DNA of 63,187 nt from Candidatus Poseidoniaceae archaeon (lineage in GTDB: Archaea > Thermoplasmatota > Poseidoniia > Poseidoniales > Poseidoniaceae). The translations under genes and the position numbers were made by a program. Every line of letters begins with the position of its first letter. Position 1 is the stretch's first letter. This document shows positions 26,715-36,103 of this stretch, one piece after another. Below the pieces are notes generated by a model. It did not search any database, was not told where the DNA came from, and saw only the letters and a list, made by a program, of their open reading frames with translations. The DNA is taken from assembly GCA_016777125.1 (NCBI GenBank), contig JADHSC010000010.1, positions 1 through 63,187 of the forward strand, written 5' to 3'.

Positions 26715-27161
26715 TCAAGAAAGACCTGTCCAATGCCAATCTGTATCGCCGCCTACACCCGCATCGCTTCTTTCAACTGCGGTTTCAATGAAAGCGACCA
26801 TTTCTTCAGTAGAAGTCCCAGGTCCAAAGATTGCCTTTACACCGGCCTGAAACAAAGCAGGACGATCATCATCAGGAATAATGCCGCCACCGAAAACAAT
26901 GACATCGCCCATGTCATTTTCTCGAAGTGTTTCACAGATTCGAGGGAACAGATGGCCATGCGCTCCAGATAACGATGAGAGACCGAGTAAGCGAGCGTCT
27001 TCATCACGAACGGTTTCAATAATTTGAGCAGGAGTTCGTCGCAGACCTGTATAAATGACTTCATGCCCAGCATCCCGTAGCGCTCGAGCGACAACCTTTG
27101 CACCCCTGTCATGACCATCAAGCCCGGGTTTGGCAATAACAATCCTCAGGGGTTTGTCCAT
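26715..27161 (-). CDS. Methylmalonyl-CoA mutase, B12-binding (small) subunit
   Basis: About 148 residues, the cobalamin-binding domain encoded separately from the catalytic subunit as in many archaea. It starts MDKPLRIVIAKPGLDGHDRG; the DxHxxG motif places His17 as the lower cobalt ligand. GLSSLSGAHGHLFP and VIFGGGIIPDDD-like stretches (here VIVFGGGIIPDDDRP) are typical. The frame extends 54 codons upstream without family similarity, so the internal ATG is used. The large catalytic subunit is not in this window. Next gene: meaB. Confidence 0.92.
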   Translation of the reverse strand: MDKPLRIVIAKPGLDGHDRGAKVVARALRDAGHEVIYTGLRRTPAQIIETVRDEDARLLGLSSLSGAHGHLFPRICETLRENDMGDVIVFGGGIIPDDDRPALFQAGVKAIFGPGTSTEEMVAFIETAVERSDAGVGGDTDWHWTGLS

Positions 27162-27258
27162 GATTAATCCAGTAGCACGTTGGTTATGAATGGCTCGTCC
27201 AATCTCCGTAAAGGAGACTCTTTTTCTTAATTTGAAACAAAATCGTCGATGAGATGAA

Positions 27259-28887
27259 ATGCGAGAAAGAAAGAGGATGAGCATGGCATGGGAGAAAGAC
27301 CCAGATGCACTCAAGCCCAGCAAGGGCTATACACGAGTGCGAAGAGTGAATCGTGCCCTCATGGACACATGGTTCAGGGAAATATCCTTGGTCGATCTTG
27401 ACACACTGCCACAAGAAGGAGGCATCGTATTTACCGCATGGCATCCTGGCGGCCTCATCGATCCAATGTTGATGATGGCAGCCTTGCCAGGAGGGTTGAC
27501 ATTCGCTGCCAAAAGCCCATTGTTCAAAACTCCAATTTTGGGACATATACTTCGAGCGATTGATGCAAAACCTGTCCTTCGACCACAGGATAACGTCGGA
27601 GATAAAGAGGAGAGAAAGAAAGCCAATTCAGGCCTTATCGACACCCTTTCCTCAAGTGTTGCAAGTGGGCAACGTGTTGCGATTTTTCCAGAAGGAATCT
27701 CCCATACAAAGGCGCATCCAGTGAAAATGAGAACGGGTGCTGCACGTATTCTCCTCGACTCGATTCGAAAAGCGGATGAGATGGAAACACCAAGACCTCA
27801 CCTTGTCCCAATTGGATTGCATTACAGTGATCAACATAAATTCAGAGAACGGGTTAGTTTGCAAGTCAATCGCCGCCTAACCTATCCGCCTCTGCCTGGT
27901 GAAGAAGGTGCCTTACAACCATCGTCTGAAGAACTTGCAGAACATGGGGACTTAGCTCATGACAGATTTTGGTGTGAAGAAATGACAAACTTACTGCATA
28001 CGGAAATCCAGCGTTGTAATCAAGCACAAGAGACATGGGAGGACAGAGAACTTGTTTGGCGTGCTCGGCGTATGATTCACACTGCTCGCAGTGGAGATGA
28101 TGTGAAACCAATCACGTTTCATGAAGCCGTCCTTGGCTCTCGTCGAGTTCGTGCAGCATGGCAATACCTCGCACAGAACGACCCTGAACGAAATCTGGAG
28201 ATGGAAACGAAATTCAAAGAACATCATCGTGAGATGGAACATATCGGACTTCGTTCATGGGAATTACGTGACCGGGAAAAGAAGATCTCCAAAACCGCCT
28301 TCTTGAAAAATATGATATTGTGGATTTGGTCTGCTTCATGGATGCTTGGAATCGTAACATGGTCTGCAATGATTGGAGCCATCGTTCCTTACATGTTCAT
28401 TCGACTTGTTGTCATCATCCAGTCGAAAAACGAAGACACTCATTCAGCTATTGGATCGATGAAACTTCTCTATTCTGTGGCGTTATATCCCATTTGGTGG
28501 GTCTTCACTTCAATTTCTATAGGATGGTTGCTTGCGTCGAAGAATTCGTTCTTACAGGATGTCGAATTACCGGGTCATATTCTCCCAGCATTAGCGTTCA
28601 TCCCATGGCCACTTGTATCCCTCATTCTCCTCGTCTGGTGGCCAATATCTGCACGCCTTCATCTCAAATTATTCGGGCGCTTATGCAAGTCATGGAGGAA
28701 TCTACGACTTTGGTTCAAGTTACGTAGTGGCCAGGTAGAGTGGGATGATCTGATAAAAATGCATCAACAATTGGCCAAAGAAATGGCATCGATTGGCGAG
28801 GGGCTCATCTTACCAGGCGATCCTGATTGGGAGGACCCTCCATATGGAAAAGAAGATTGGGAAGTGGTTCACGTACGAACCTCCTGA
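27259..28887 (+). CDS. PlsC-like glycerol-3-phosphate/dihydroxyacetone-phosphate acyltransferase
   Basis: A 542-residue membrane acyltransferase. The catalytic block is WHPGGLIDP (H62 with Asp six residues on), and the substrate block is IFPEGISHT near 148-156, followed by MRTGAARILL. The H-x5-D spacing and FPEG.SH form are closest to yeast Gpt2/Sct1-type glycerophosphate acyltransferases rather than bacterial PlsC (H-x4-D). Several membrane helices follow at about 350-390, 405-425 and 445-475, then a soluble tail. The start may also be an ATG at 27277 or 27283, nearer AGAGG. Ester-lipid chemistry is unexpected in an archaeon. Confidence 0.75.
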   Translation: MRERKRMSMAWEKDPDALKPSKGYTRVRRVNRALMDTWFREISLVDLDTLPQEGGIVFTAWHPGGLIDPMLMMAALPGGLTFAAKSPLFKTPILGHILRAIDAKPVLRPQDNVGDKEERKKANSGLIDTLSSSVASGQRVAIFPEGISHTKAHPVKMRTGAARILLDSIRKADEMETPRPHLVPIGLHYSDQHKFRERVSLQVNRRLTYPPLPGEEGALQPSSEELAEHGDLAHDRFWCEEMTNLLHTEIQRCNQAQETWEDRELVWRARRMIHTARSGDDVKPITFHEAVLGSRRVRAAWQYLAQNDPERNLEMETKFKEHHREMEHIGLRSWELRDREKKISKTAFLKNMILWIWSASWMLGIVTWSAMIGAIVPYMFIRLVVIIQSKNEDTHSAIGSMKLLYSVALYPIWWVFTSISIGWLLASKNSFLQDVELPGHILPALAFIPWPLVSLILLVWWPISARLHLKLFGRLCKSWRNLRLWFKLRSGQVEWDDLIKMHQQLAKEMASIGEGLILPGDPDWEDPPYGKEDWEVVHVRTS

Positions 28888-28933
28888 ACGTCTATGTTTA
28901 CCGTTGTAATCAAGGGCAACCAATAAGGGCGTT

Positions 28934-30514
28934 ATGCCCAAGCAGGAACTGGTGAGCAAGATGTCTTCAACAGAAAAACGTCTCAATGACCTTCGTGCAA
29001 GGAAATCTCGAAGTGAAGCAGGAGGCGGCCAAGCACGAATTGAAGCTCAGCATAATCGAGGGAAAATGACGGCACGTGAGCGCCTTGAGATGCTCCTTGA
29101 TGATGGTTCATTCCAAGAGATAGATGCACTTGTTGAACATCGATGTCGAGATTTTGATATGGACAAGAATGTCATTCCTGGCGATGGTGTTGTTACTGGC
29201 CATGGCATGATCAATGGCAGAGAAGTGTTTGCATTTGCTCAGGATTTCACAGTCTATGGAGGTTCCTTAGGAGAAATGCATGGTCTGAAAATCTGCAAAG
29301 TCCTTGATATGGCTCTCAAAACTGGACGACCGGTTATTGGCTTGAATGACTCTGGTGGAGCACGTATCCAAGAAGGAGTTGCATCACTCGGTTCCTATGC
29401 TGAAATTTTCTTCAGAAACGTACGTGCGTCTGGTGTCGTACCTCAAATCAGCGTCATCATGGGCCCATGCGCAGGTGGAGCAGTCTACAGTCCTGCAATT
29501 ACGGACTTTGTGATTATGGTGGACAAAACCGCACACATGTTCATTACAGGTCCAGAAGTCATCAAGACCGTTACAAACGAAGTCGTATCCTTCGAAGACT
29601 TAGGTGGAGCAATGACGCATGCCTCGAAATCAGGCGTTTCTCACTTTACTGCCGATAGTGATGATTCAGCAATTCAACTCGCACGAGATCTTTGTGACAT
29701 GTTCCCTTCAAACAACATGTCCCGTGCGCCGGTTCGAAAAACATCAGATGACCCATACCGAACCTGCGATGCCTTGAGTGATATTATTCCTGAAGACTCA
29801 AATAAACCATACGATGTAACCGATGTCATTCGAGAAGTCCTTGATGATGGTGGTTTCTTGGAAGTTCAAGCAGATTATGCGATGAACATTGTCTGTGGAT
29901 TTGGACACTTAGCGGGACATACTGTTGGCGTGGTTGCAAATCAACCAAAGGTTCTCGCAGGATGTCTCGATATCGATGCAAGCGATAAAGCAGCACGATT
30001 TGTACGATTTTGTGACGCCTTCAACATCCCATTGGTGACTTTGGAGGACGTACCTGGATTCTTACCAGGGACTAATCAGGAATGGGGTGGAATCATTCGT
30101 CACGGTGCTAAGTTACTCTACGCATACGCTGAAGCAACTGTTCCTAAGTTGACAGTCATTCTTCGAAAGGCCTACGGTGGAGCCTATGATGTCATGTCCT
30201 CAAAACACATTCGAGGAGATTACAATGTCGCTTGGCCAGGTGCTGAATTAGCCGTCATGGGCGCTGATGGAGCCGTTGAAATCATTCATCGCAGAAGACT
30301 CAAGCAAGCACGTAATCAAGAACAAGAACGCGAGCGACTTGTGTCTGATTTCACAGAGACCTTTGCGAATCCATACAAGGCAGCTGCTATGGGATACATC
30401 GATGATGTTATCGAACCGAGCGAAACTCGTTCTAAACTATCAAGAGCACTCTTGATGCTCTTGGATAAAGAAGAAATCCGACCTGCAAAGAAGCACGGTA
30501 ATATTCCACTTTGA
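28934..30514 (+). CDS. pccB: Acyl-CoA (propionyl-CoA) carboxylase, carboxyltransferase subunit
   Basis: A 526-residue carboxyltransferase of the PccB/AccD5 type, which transfers carboxyl from biotin to propionyl- or acetyl-CoA. Visible blocks are [18 protein letters not shown] (about 43-60), GGARIQEGV and [17 protein letters not shown] in the N-terminal crotonase-like half, and [14 protein letters not shown] plus [16 protein letters not shown] in the C-terminal half. Substrate cannot be fixed from sequence, but the neighbouring methylmalonyl-CoA mutase parts favour propionyl-CoA. The start could also be MSSTEKRL at 28961, with GGTGAG upstream. No biotin carboxylase gene is in the window. Confidence 0.9.
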   Translation: MPKQELVSKMSSTEKRLNDLRARKSRSEAGGGQARIEAQHNRGKMTARERLEMLLDDGSFQEIDALVEHRCRDFDMDKNVIPGDGVVTGHGMINGREVFAFAQDFTVYGGSLGEMHGLKICKVLDMALKTGRPVIGLNDSGGARIQEGVASLGSYAEIFFRNVRASGVVPQISVIMGPCAGGAVYSPAITDFVIMVDKTAHMFITGPEVIKTVTNEVVSFEDLGGAMTHASKSGVSHFTADSDDSAIQLARDLCDMFPSNNMSRAPVRKTSDDPYRTCDALSDIIPEDSNKPYDVTDVIREVLDDGGFLEVQADYAMNIVCGFGHLAGHTVGVVANQPKVLAGCLDIDASDKAARFVRFCDAFNIPLVTLEDVPGFLPGTNQEWGGIIRHGAKLLYAYAEATVPKLTVILRKAYGGAYDVMSSKHIRGDYNVAWPGAELAVMGADGAVEIIHRRRLKQARNQEQERERLVSDFTETFANPYKAAAMGYIDDVIEPSETRSKLSRALLMLLDKEEIRPAKKHGNIPL

Positions 30515-30523
30515 GGTGTGTTC

Positions 30524-30712
30524 ATGACAGATGATCAAACACTCCGAATGGCAGCCATCGCAGCAGTCCTAAGTATGGTTGATGCTGGCTCAGAAGACCC
30601 TTCCGGAAAAGGACGACAATCTGGAGAAGCATGGGCTCAGGACCATCGCAGAATTGTTATGGGCAAATCTTCGCTTATGGCTCAACGCAGTAGTCGCAGC
30701 CCATGGAGATGA
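30524..30712 (+). CDS. Small subunit between the carboxyltransferase and biotin carrier genes
   Basis: 62 residues starting MTDDQTLRMAAIAAVLSMVD, with a second half rich in Arg and Ser (AWAQDHRRIVMGKSSLMAQR) and ending SPWR. The ATG has GAGGTG five bases upstream. It begins nine bases after the carboxyltransferase stop and ends four bases before the biotin carrier ATG, so it is part of this operon. Similar small proteins (OadG/MmdD-like or actinobacterial AccE epsilon subunits) tie biotin-enzyme subunits together; the resemblance here is in size, position and a helical head plus Trp/Arg tail, not a firm family match. Confidence 0.6.
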   Translation: MTDDQTLRMAAIAAVLSMVDAGSEDPSGKGRQSGEAWAQDHRRIVMGKSSLMAQRSSRSPWR

Positions 30713-30716
30713 ACAT

Positions 30717-31127
30717 ATGACTGAGAAAAGAACAGTGAAAGTTGACGGTGTTGAATTTGAGGTTGAACTCACAGCAAAGGACGATGGTTCATGGGAAGCT
30801 GTCGTTGAAGGAAAAACCTTCAACATTGAAGTTCCAAACGCACAAGCTGCACCACGGGCTCGAAGAAGCAGTGGGTCAAAGAAAAAGAAGAGTGGAACTG
30901 TTTCTGCGAATATCCCAGGCAAAGTAGTCACTGTGGAAGTATCTCTTGGAGAAGTTGTCAAAGAAGGACAAGTGATCCTCATCCTTGAAGCGATGAAAAT
31001 GCAAAACGAAATACAAGCTCCAATCAGTGGCACTGTCATTTCAGTATCATGTGAGGAAGGACAAGCCATTGAAGCCAATGTCCCCTTAGTCGTCATTGAA
31101 CCCGATGAATCTGAAGAAGAAGACTAA
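30717..31127 (+). CDS. Biotin carboxyl carrier protein of acyl-CoA carboxylase
   Basis: 136 residues from MTEKRTVKVDG. An N-terminal beta segment is followed by a basic linker (PRARRSSGSKKKKSG, about 46-60) and a biotinyl domain with EAMKMQN; K94 is the biotin site. It would be biotinylated by the ligase domain encoded at 9804-11222. The start sits four bases after the small-subunit stop; the longer overlapping frame upstream is not BCCP-like. A highly acidic tail ends the protein. Confidence 0.93.
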   Translation: MTEKRTVKVDGVEFEVELTAKDDGSWEAVVEGKTFNIEVPNAQAAPRARRSSGSKKKKSGTVSANIPGKVVTVEVSLGEVVKEGQVILILEAMKMQNEIQAPISGTVISVSCEEGQAIEANVPLVVIEPDESEEED

Positions 31128-31170
31128 AAAAAAAGCAACAGTTCAATAGGAATGAAGGTTAGGTGAATGT

Positions 31171-31410
31171 ATGAGCGAAGGACCTGCCTGTGATTATACT
31201 GGATGCAGTGCAATTGGAACAATTGTATCACGCCTTTCGCCTGAAGGATACCTCGTTGCAACCGGAAAGAAAGCATATTCATTCCGTGAAGCATACCGAC
31301 GATTCCACTATTGTGGCGACCATCATGACGAACTCATGAGTGGAGTCTGGTCACGGGTTCGAAAGCCTGATGACAAGAAGGATGGACACGTTGCTCCGAC
31401 CGCTATTTGA
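31171..31410 (+). CDS. Small Cys/His-containing hypothetical protein
   Basis: 79 residues, MSEGPACDYTGCSAIGTIVS onward. Cys7, Cys12 and Cys48 with His51 and His52 (HYCGDHHDEL) could bind a metal, like a small zinc-finger protein. The start is preceded by AGGTGA. It lies 43 bases after the biotin carrier gene on the same strand. No family recognised. Confidence 0.55.
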   Translation: MSEGPACDYTGCSAIGTIVSRLSPEGYLVATGKKAYSFREAYRRFHYCGDHHDELMSGVWSRVRKPDDKKDGHVAPTAI

Positions 31411-31458
31411 ATATCGTTGAGGCGAGATGCTGATAAGCGATGAGGTTCTCCTACATCT

Positions 31459-34400
31459 ATGTCCAACCGAAGAGAGAAGCCTCCACGTCGAATCTCGGCC
31501 ATTTTAATCACCCTAATGCTTGCAACAATGTCCGTCTCGTTGGCATCTCCAATGATCAGTGCAAGTTCGAGTGCAAAAGCAAGTCCACCTGGCGTAGGTT
31601 CGAACAATCTTACAGTTCTCAACACAACTTATCTCAACGGAAGCCACTCTTATGACGATGTCTATATTGGATGTGGAATTGTTTCACCATGTGGCTCAAT
31701 TGTTGCAACAGGAGACTTGATTCTCACAGTTAACACCCTAACAATTGCATCAGGAGGGGCGATCATCGCCTATGATAGTCCAACGAACACCCAAGGTGTT
31801 GGAGGGTCTGTTATACTCCCAGCAAACTTCAATGGAGAGGGTGCTGGAGGAGCAGGACACTACGGTAGTGGTGGCGATGGTGGCGGTCTTTCGACTGGTC
31901 AAACAAATGGAGGCTCTTCTTACGGCGTCGGTAATGAAACCGGATCGAATGGAGGAGATGTCTTTGATTCAAATGGAAACCTAGTTTCTTTTGGAGGAAA
32001 TGGTGGTGGTCGAATCATCGTCTACGCTGATGTCATCGACATTGATGGAACAGTTACAGCTATTGGTGAAAATGGAGAACAGGGTTACCGTTACAACAAC
32101 GGGTCTGGAAACGGTGGCCCAGGTGCTGGCGGCGGATCTGGCGGTAGCATCATTATGAAGTCAAATGAACTCACTGTAAGTTCAACTGCATCAATAGAAG
32201 CAGATGGAGGAAACGGTGGCGATGGTGCTGATGGAGACTGTATCGGTGTATGCATCGGAATGTACGATGGTGGAAACGGTGGTGGCGGTGGCTCCGGCGG
32301 TTCAATCGACTTGCTTGCGAACAGTGCAACTAACTTATCCATTTCAACTGCTGCAACGATCTCTGCTGTCGCGGGAAGCGCTGGTCTTGCAGGCGCCCCA
32401 TACGGAACTGGTTCGGCTGGATCTCCTGGAAATGCAGGTTCAACTGGAAGTACAAGCTCCGGAACATGGACTGGTTGGTCATCAAATAATTCTACAGGAG
32501 GAGGAGGAAATCCACCACCTCCAACGACTTCATGTATTGGAAATGGTACATCTGCAGCAGGTACAATTCAAGCAGATATCCTCGAACCAAACGATGTACA
32601 GACCAGTGCAACACAGGCAAGCATGCTTCCACTCGACTGCACTGACCTCTCTCTTCACACAACAACGGATGTCGATTATTTCGAGATTCAAATGATTACA
32701 GGCGTCACCTATTTCGTCAATGTTACATTCTCTGATGCAATTGAAGACATCGATGTCGGTTGGGATACGATCAATGGGTCTTTCCTAGCCTCTGGAACCT
32801 CAACAACAGATAACGAGCAGTTAACTGTTCTAGCCTCTCAAAACATTACGACATATGTCGATGTATATTTGTTTCAATCTTTTGGAAATCTCAACACCTA
32901 CGACATTACAATCGAAACGGATAATCCAGGTGGCGGCCAAAGCTTCGAACTTGCAAATGTTGTGATCAACAATGAAACGAATGCATCAATTTCCTATTCA
33001 GGGTTGACTGCAAATACCATGTACAACTACACAACTGTGATGAATCAATACATGATTGGCAATACAACAATTTCAACAACTTTAGCACAGGGAAGTTTCA
33101 ATGCAACATCAACAACATACGAGTATAACGTATCCTTCTCACCAGAAATGAATGAGTCTGATGTTGATATCGAAACAATACTTTTCGATGCATCTGGTAA
33201 TTTCCTCGATGATGATTTTGATACCTATGAACTTGATATGGTTGAAGTCGAAGTCACCTCATCAACAACTGGTTTGATCGAACTGACAAATCTTTCAACG
33301 ACAACGACATATGATATGCGTTGGCTTGTCTTTGATGAAGATCTGTTCCTCAATGACTTCCTTGTAAGCAACAGTCTCGAATCAGCAGTCAATGCATCAA
33401 TCATCGACGAGAGTACTGACACCTTCACAAGTACTACTGAAAACCGCTCATACAGCATCACTTGGGCTGGACCTACCACTACGAGCAGCCATATTTTTGT
33501 AGCAATACTAAGTGTAAATGGAACTCAGGTTAATCTTGATACTGATGAAAATCTCACAGGGTTGGATGATGATAGTTTCATCCCACAGCTGCCATCAATT
33601 GTCATCAGTAGTGTTTCTTCAAGCGTCACTTCACCGACAAATGATGTTACAATTCGTGGACAAGACCTCATTGTAGGCGATTCTTATGATTACAAAATTA
33701 AGATATTGGATTCTGGAAATGCGACGATTGCTCAATCACCACTCACATCCTTCACTGCAACCTATCAGGGGATGAGCCTTGGAACATGGAACTACACTAC
33801 TCCAACTGCATCTGGGACATACTGTGCTCTTGCAGAACTGTATGAATCAGATGGAACACAACGAATCGGCGATACAAGTTGTTTCAATATCGTCTTCGAT
33901 GATGATGGAGACAGTGTTGCTAACGAAGACGATCTTTGCCCGAACACACCAACTGGATCACTGGTCGATATTGATGGATGTGCATCAAGTCAAGTTGATA
34001 CAGATAATGATGGGTACAATGACAGCATTGATGCCTTCGTGAATGATTCCTCTCAATGGTCTGATCAAGATGGTGATGGCTATGGAGACAATCCATCTGG
34101 AAACATGTCCGATGCCTTCCCGAGTGATGGAACACAATGGTCTGACCAAGATGGTGACGGCTATGGAGACAATCTAAACGGCACATACGGTGATGCTTTC
34201 CCTACAGACTCGACACAATGGAGTGATTCTGATGGCGATGGCTACGGAGATAATCCAAGCGGAAGTAATCCTGACCTTTGGCCAAGCGATGCAACTCAAT
34301 GGAGTGATTCTGATGGTGATGGATTCGGAGACAACTCCTCAGGTACAAATGGAGACCTGTTCCCTACTGATTCTACGCAATGGGCTGACCAAGATGGTGA

Positions 34401-36045
34401 TGGATACGGAGATAACCCGAGTGGAACGACTCCTGACGCATACCCAACAGATGCAACTCAATGGAAAGATAGCGATGGAGATGGATTCGGAGACAACCCT
34501 ACAGGTACTGATGGAGATGCATTCCCAACTGATTCCACACAATGGGACGATCAAGATGGAGATGGATTCGGAGATAACCAAGCTGGAAACGATCCTGATG
34601 CATTCCCAACAGATTCCACACAATGGGAAGATCAAGACGGTGATGGATTCGGAGATAACCAAGCTGGTAACAATGCTGACGCATTCCCAACAGATTCCAC
34701 ACAATGGGCTGACCAAGATGGTGATGGATACGGTGATAATGCAAACGGTAACACTCCTGATCTTTGTCCGAACACACCTGCTGGACAAGTTGTTGATGCA
34801 ACTGGATGTTCAGATACTGAAATCGATGATGATGGTGATGGTGTACCAAATTCAAACGATGCTTGCCCATCAACACCTGCTGGTGAAACTGTCAACACAA
34901 ATGGTTGTTCAGATACTGAACTTGACAGCGACTTAGATGGAATAAAGGATGCATATGATGCATGTCCATCCACATCTCTTGGACTAACTGTTGATGCCGC
35001 AGGTTGCGCAGATTCTCAAAGAGATGGTGATAACGATGGCTTGAGTGACGATGTTGACCAATGTCCATCAACACCTGCAGGAAGTCCAGTCGATGGCTAT
35101 GGTTGTTCATCTGAACAACGAGACAATGACAATGATGGCGTATACGATAGTGCTGACCTTTGTGGATTAACAGAAGCAGGAGCTACAGTCGATCAAGATG
35201 GCTGTGCTGATGCACAGAAAGATGATGATGGCGATGGTGTCAAGAACGATGTTGACCTTTGTCCTGGAACTGAACCAGTTAGCGTCGTTGATGTGGACGG
35301 TTGTTCAGACAGTCAACTCGATGATGACCAAGATCAAATTTTCAATAATATCGATGTTTGTCCAGCTACTCCTATTGGCGAAATGCCGAACTCAGAAGGA
35401 TGTTCTGCTTCACAACTCGATGATGATATGGATACTGTAAATAATGCAGATGATCTTTGCCCAATGACTGAGGTCAACCCATCACTCGATGTCGATGGTT
35501 GTGTTGCAAGCCAAAGAGATACAGATCTCGACGGCGTAACAGACAAGGATGATGATTGTCCAAATACAAACTCAACAAGTATTTCTGATGATGACGGATG
35601 TGCATTGGAACAACTTGATTCAGACAATGATGGTGTGAATGATTTGGAAGATGATTTCCCTCTCGATGCTCTCGAATCCAAGGATACTGATGGTGACGGT
35701 GTTCCTGACAGAAAAGATGCCTACCCTGGTGATGCAACTAAAACCAAGGCTGAAGTTGAAGAACAAGGCACTGGAATGTGGGTTTGGACTGCAGTAGCAG
35801 TACTCGTTCTTGGAATTCTTGCAGGTCTTGGAATGATGAAAAGAAATTCAGACATGGTTGAGAAAGTAAGCCCGTTCACTCAACAGGTTGCTCAACAAGG
35901 GCAGGAAGAGACTCAACTCCTCCAAGAATCCCCTGAAGAGCGACAAGAATGGGAAGAAAACGGTGTTAAGTGGTCAAGGAACTCTGAAGGCGTCTTATAC
36001 TACTATGATGCTCAATCCGGACAATGGATTGAGTACCCTCAATAG
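31459..36045 (+). CDS. Large surface protein with calcium-binding repeats and WW-like tail
   Basis: 1,528 residues. A signal peptide (ISAILITLMLATMSVSLAS) is followed by a Gly-rich region (about 100-350), a PPC-like beta domain (about 370-490), Ig-like segments, then a long Asp-rich part. That part holds nine 27-residue QW.D.DGDG.GDN units and then about ten thrombospondin type 3-like repeats (D.DGDGV.D..D.CP.TP.G). A membrane helix (MWVWTAVAVLVLGILAGLG) near 1435-1455 is followed by a cytoplasmic tail ending with W-x(~10)-YYYD-x(~5)-W, similar to a WW domain. Calcium would order the repeats as a stalk. Adhesion or cell-surface function is inference. Confidence 0.8.
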   Translation: MSNRREKPPRRISAILITLMLATMSVSLASPMISASSSAKASPPGVGSNNLTVLNTTYLNGSHSYDDVYIGCGIVSPCGSIVATGDLILTVNTLTIASGGAIIAYDSPTNTQGVGGSVILPANFNGEGAGGAGHYGSGGDGGGLSTGQTNGGSSYGVGNETGSNGGDVFDSNGNLVSFGGNGGGRIIVYADVIDIDGTVTAIGENGEQGYRYNNGSGNGGPGAGGGSGGSIIMKSNELTVSSTASIEADGGNGGDGADGDCIGVCIGMYDGGNGGGGGSGGSIDLLANSATNLSISTAATISAVAGSAGLAGAPYGTGSAGSPGNAGSTGSTSSGTWTGWSSNNSTGGGGNPPPPTTSCIGNGTSAAGTIQADILEPNDVQTSATQASMLPLDCTDLSLHTTTDVDYFEIQMITGVTYFVNVTFSDAIEDIDVGWDTINGSFLASGTSTTDNEQLTVLASQNITTYVDVYLFQSFGNLNTYDITIETDNPGGGQSFELANVVINNETNASISYSGLTANTMYNYTTVMNQYMIGNTTISTTLAQGSFNATSTTYEYNVSFSPEMNESDVDIETILFDASGNFLDDDFDTYELDMVEVEVTSSTTGLIELTNLSTTTTYDMRWLVFDEDLFLNDFLVSNSLESAVNASIIDESTDTFTSTTENRSYSITWAGPTTTSSHIFVAILSVNGTQVNLDTDENLTGLDDDSFIPQLPSIVISSVSSSVTSPTNDVTIRGQDLIVGDSYDYKIKILDSGNATIAQSPLTSFTATYQGMSLGTWNYTTPTASGTYCALAELYESDGTQRIGDTSCFNIVFDDDGDSVANEDDLCPNTPTGSLVDIDGCASSQVDTDNDGYNDSIDAFVNDSSQWSDQDGDGYGDNPSGNMSDAFPSDGTQWSDQDGDGYGDNLNGTYGDAFPTDSTQWSDSDGDGYGDNPSGSNPDLWPSDATQWSDSDGDGFGDNSSGTNGDLFPTDSTQWADQDGDGYGDNPSGTTPDAYPTDATQWKDSDGDGFGDNPTGTDGDAFPTDSTQWDDQDGDGFGDNQAGNDPDAFPTDSTQWEDQDGDGFGDNQAGNNADAFPTDSTQWADQDGDGYGDNANGNTPDLCPNTPAGQVVDATGCSDTEIDDDGDGVPNSNDACPSTPAGETVNTNGCSDTELDSDLDGIKDAYDACPSTSLGLTVDAAGCADSQRDGDNDGLSDDVDQCPSTPAGSPVDGYGCSSEQRDNDNDGVYDSADLCGLTEAGATVDQDGCADAQKDDDGDGVKNDVDLCPGTEPVSVVDVDGCSDSQLDDDQDQIFNNIDVCPATPIGEMPNSEGCSASQLDDDMDTVNNADDLCPMTEVNPSLDVDGCVASQRDTDLDGVTDKDDDCPNTNSTSISDDDGCALEQLDSDNDGVNDLEDDFPLDALESKDTDGDGVPDRKDAYPGDATKTKAEVEEQGTGMWVWTAVAVLVLGILAGLGMMKRNSDMVEKVSPFTQQVAQQGQEETQLLQESPEERQEWEENGVKWSRNSEGVLYYYDAQSGQWIEYPQ
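34054..34782 (+). repeat. Nine tandem 81-bp units within the surface-protein gene
   Basis: Units of exactly 27 codons start at 34054 and recur to 34702. Each begins QW, then D(Q/S)DGDG(Y/F)GDN, a variable loop, and D.(F/W/Y)P.D.T. The register is kept without indels across all nine copies, while bases vary at synonymous sites. Confidence 0.85.
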
Positions 36046-36103
36046 GGCCTATTTGGAATTAAGCAATAAGCAAGCATTTAGTCCACCCTCTCATGTGTGA
36101 AAC

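Noticed and set aside
31119-31140. A-rich run after the biotin carrier gene as a terminator
   Set aside because: The run is As on the coding strand; archaeal terminators need Ts on that strand, and the next plus-strand gene follows closely.
31590-31612. GGTTCGAAC as a tRNA T loop
   Set aside because: It is inside the surface-protein coding sequence and no cloverleaf forms.
34339-34788. Long antisense frames through the 81-bp repeats
   Set aside because: They arise from the periodic codon pattern of the sense repeats (Asp/Gly codons) and are themselves mere repeat shadows.
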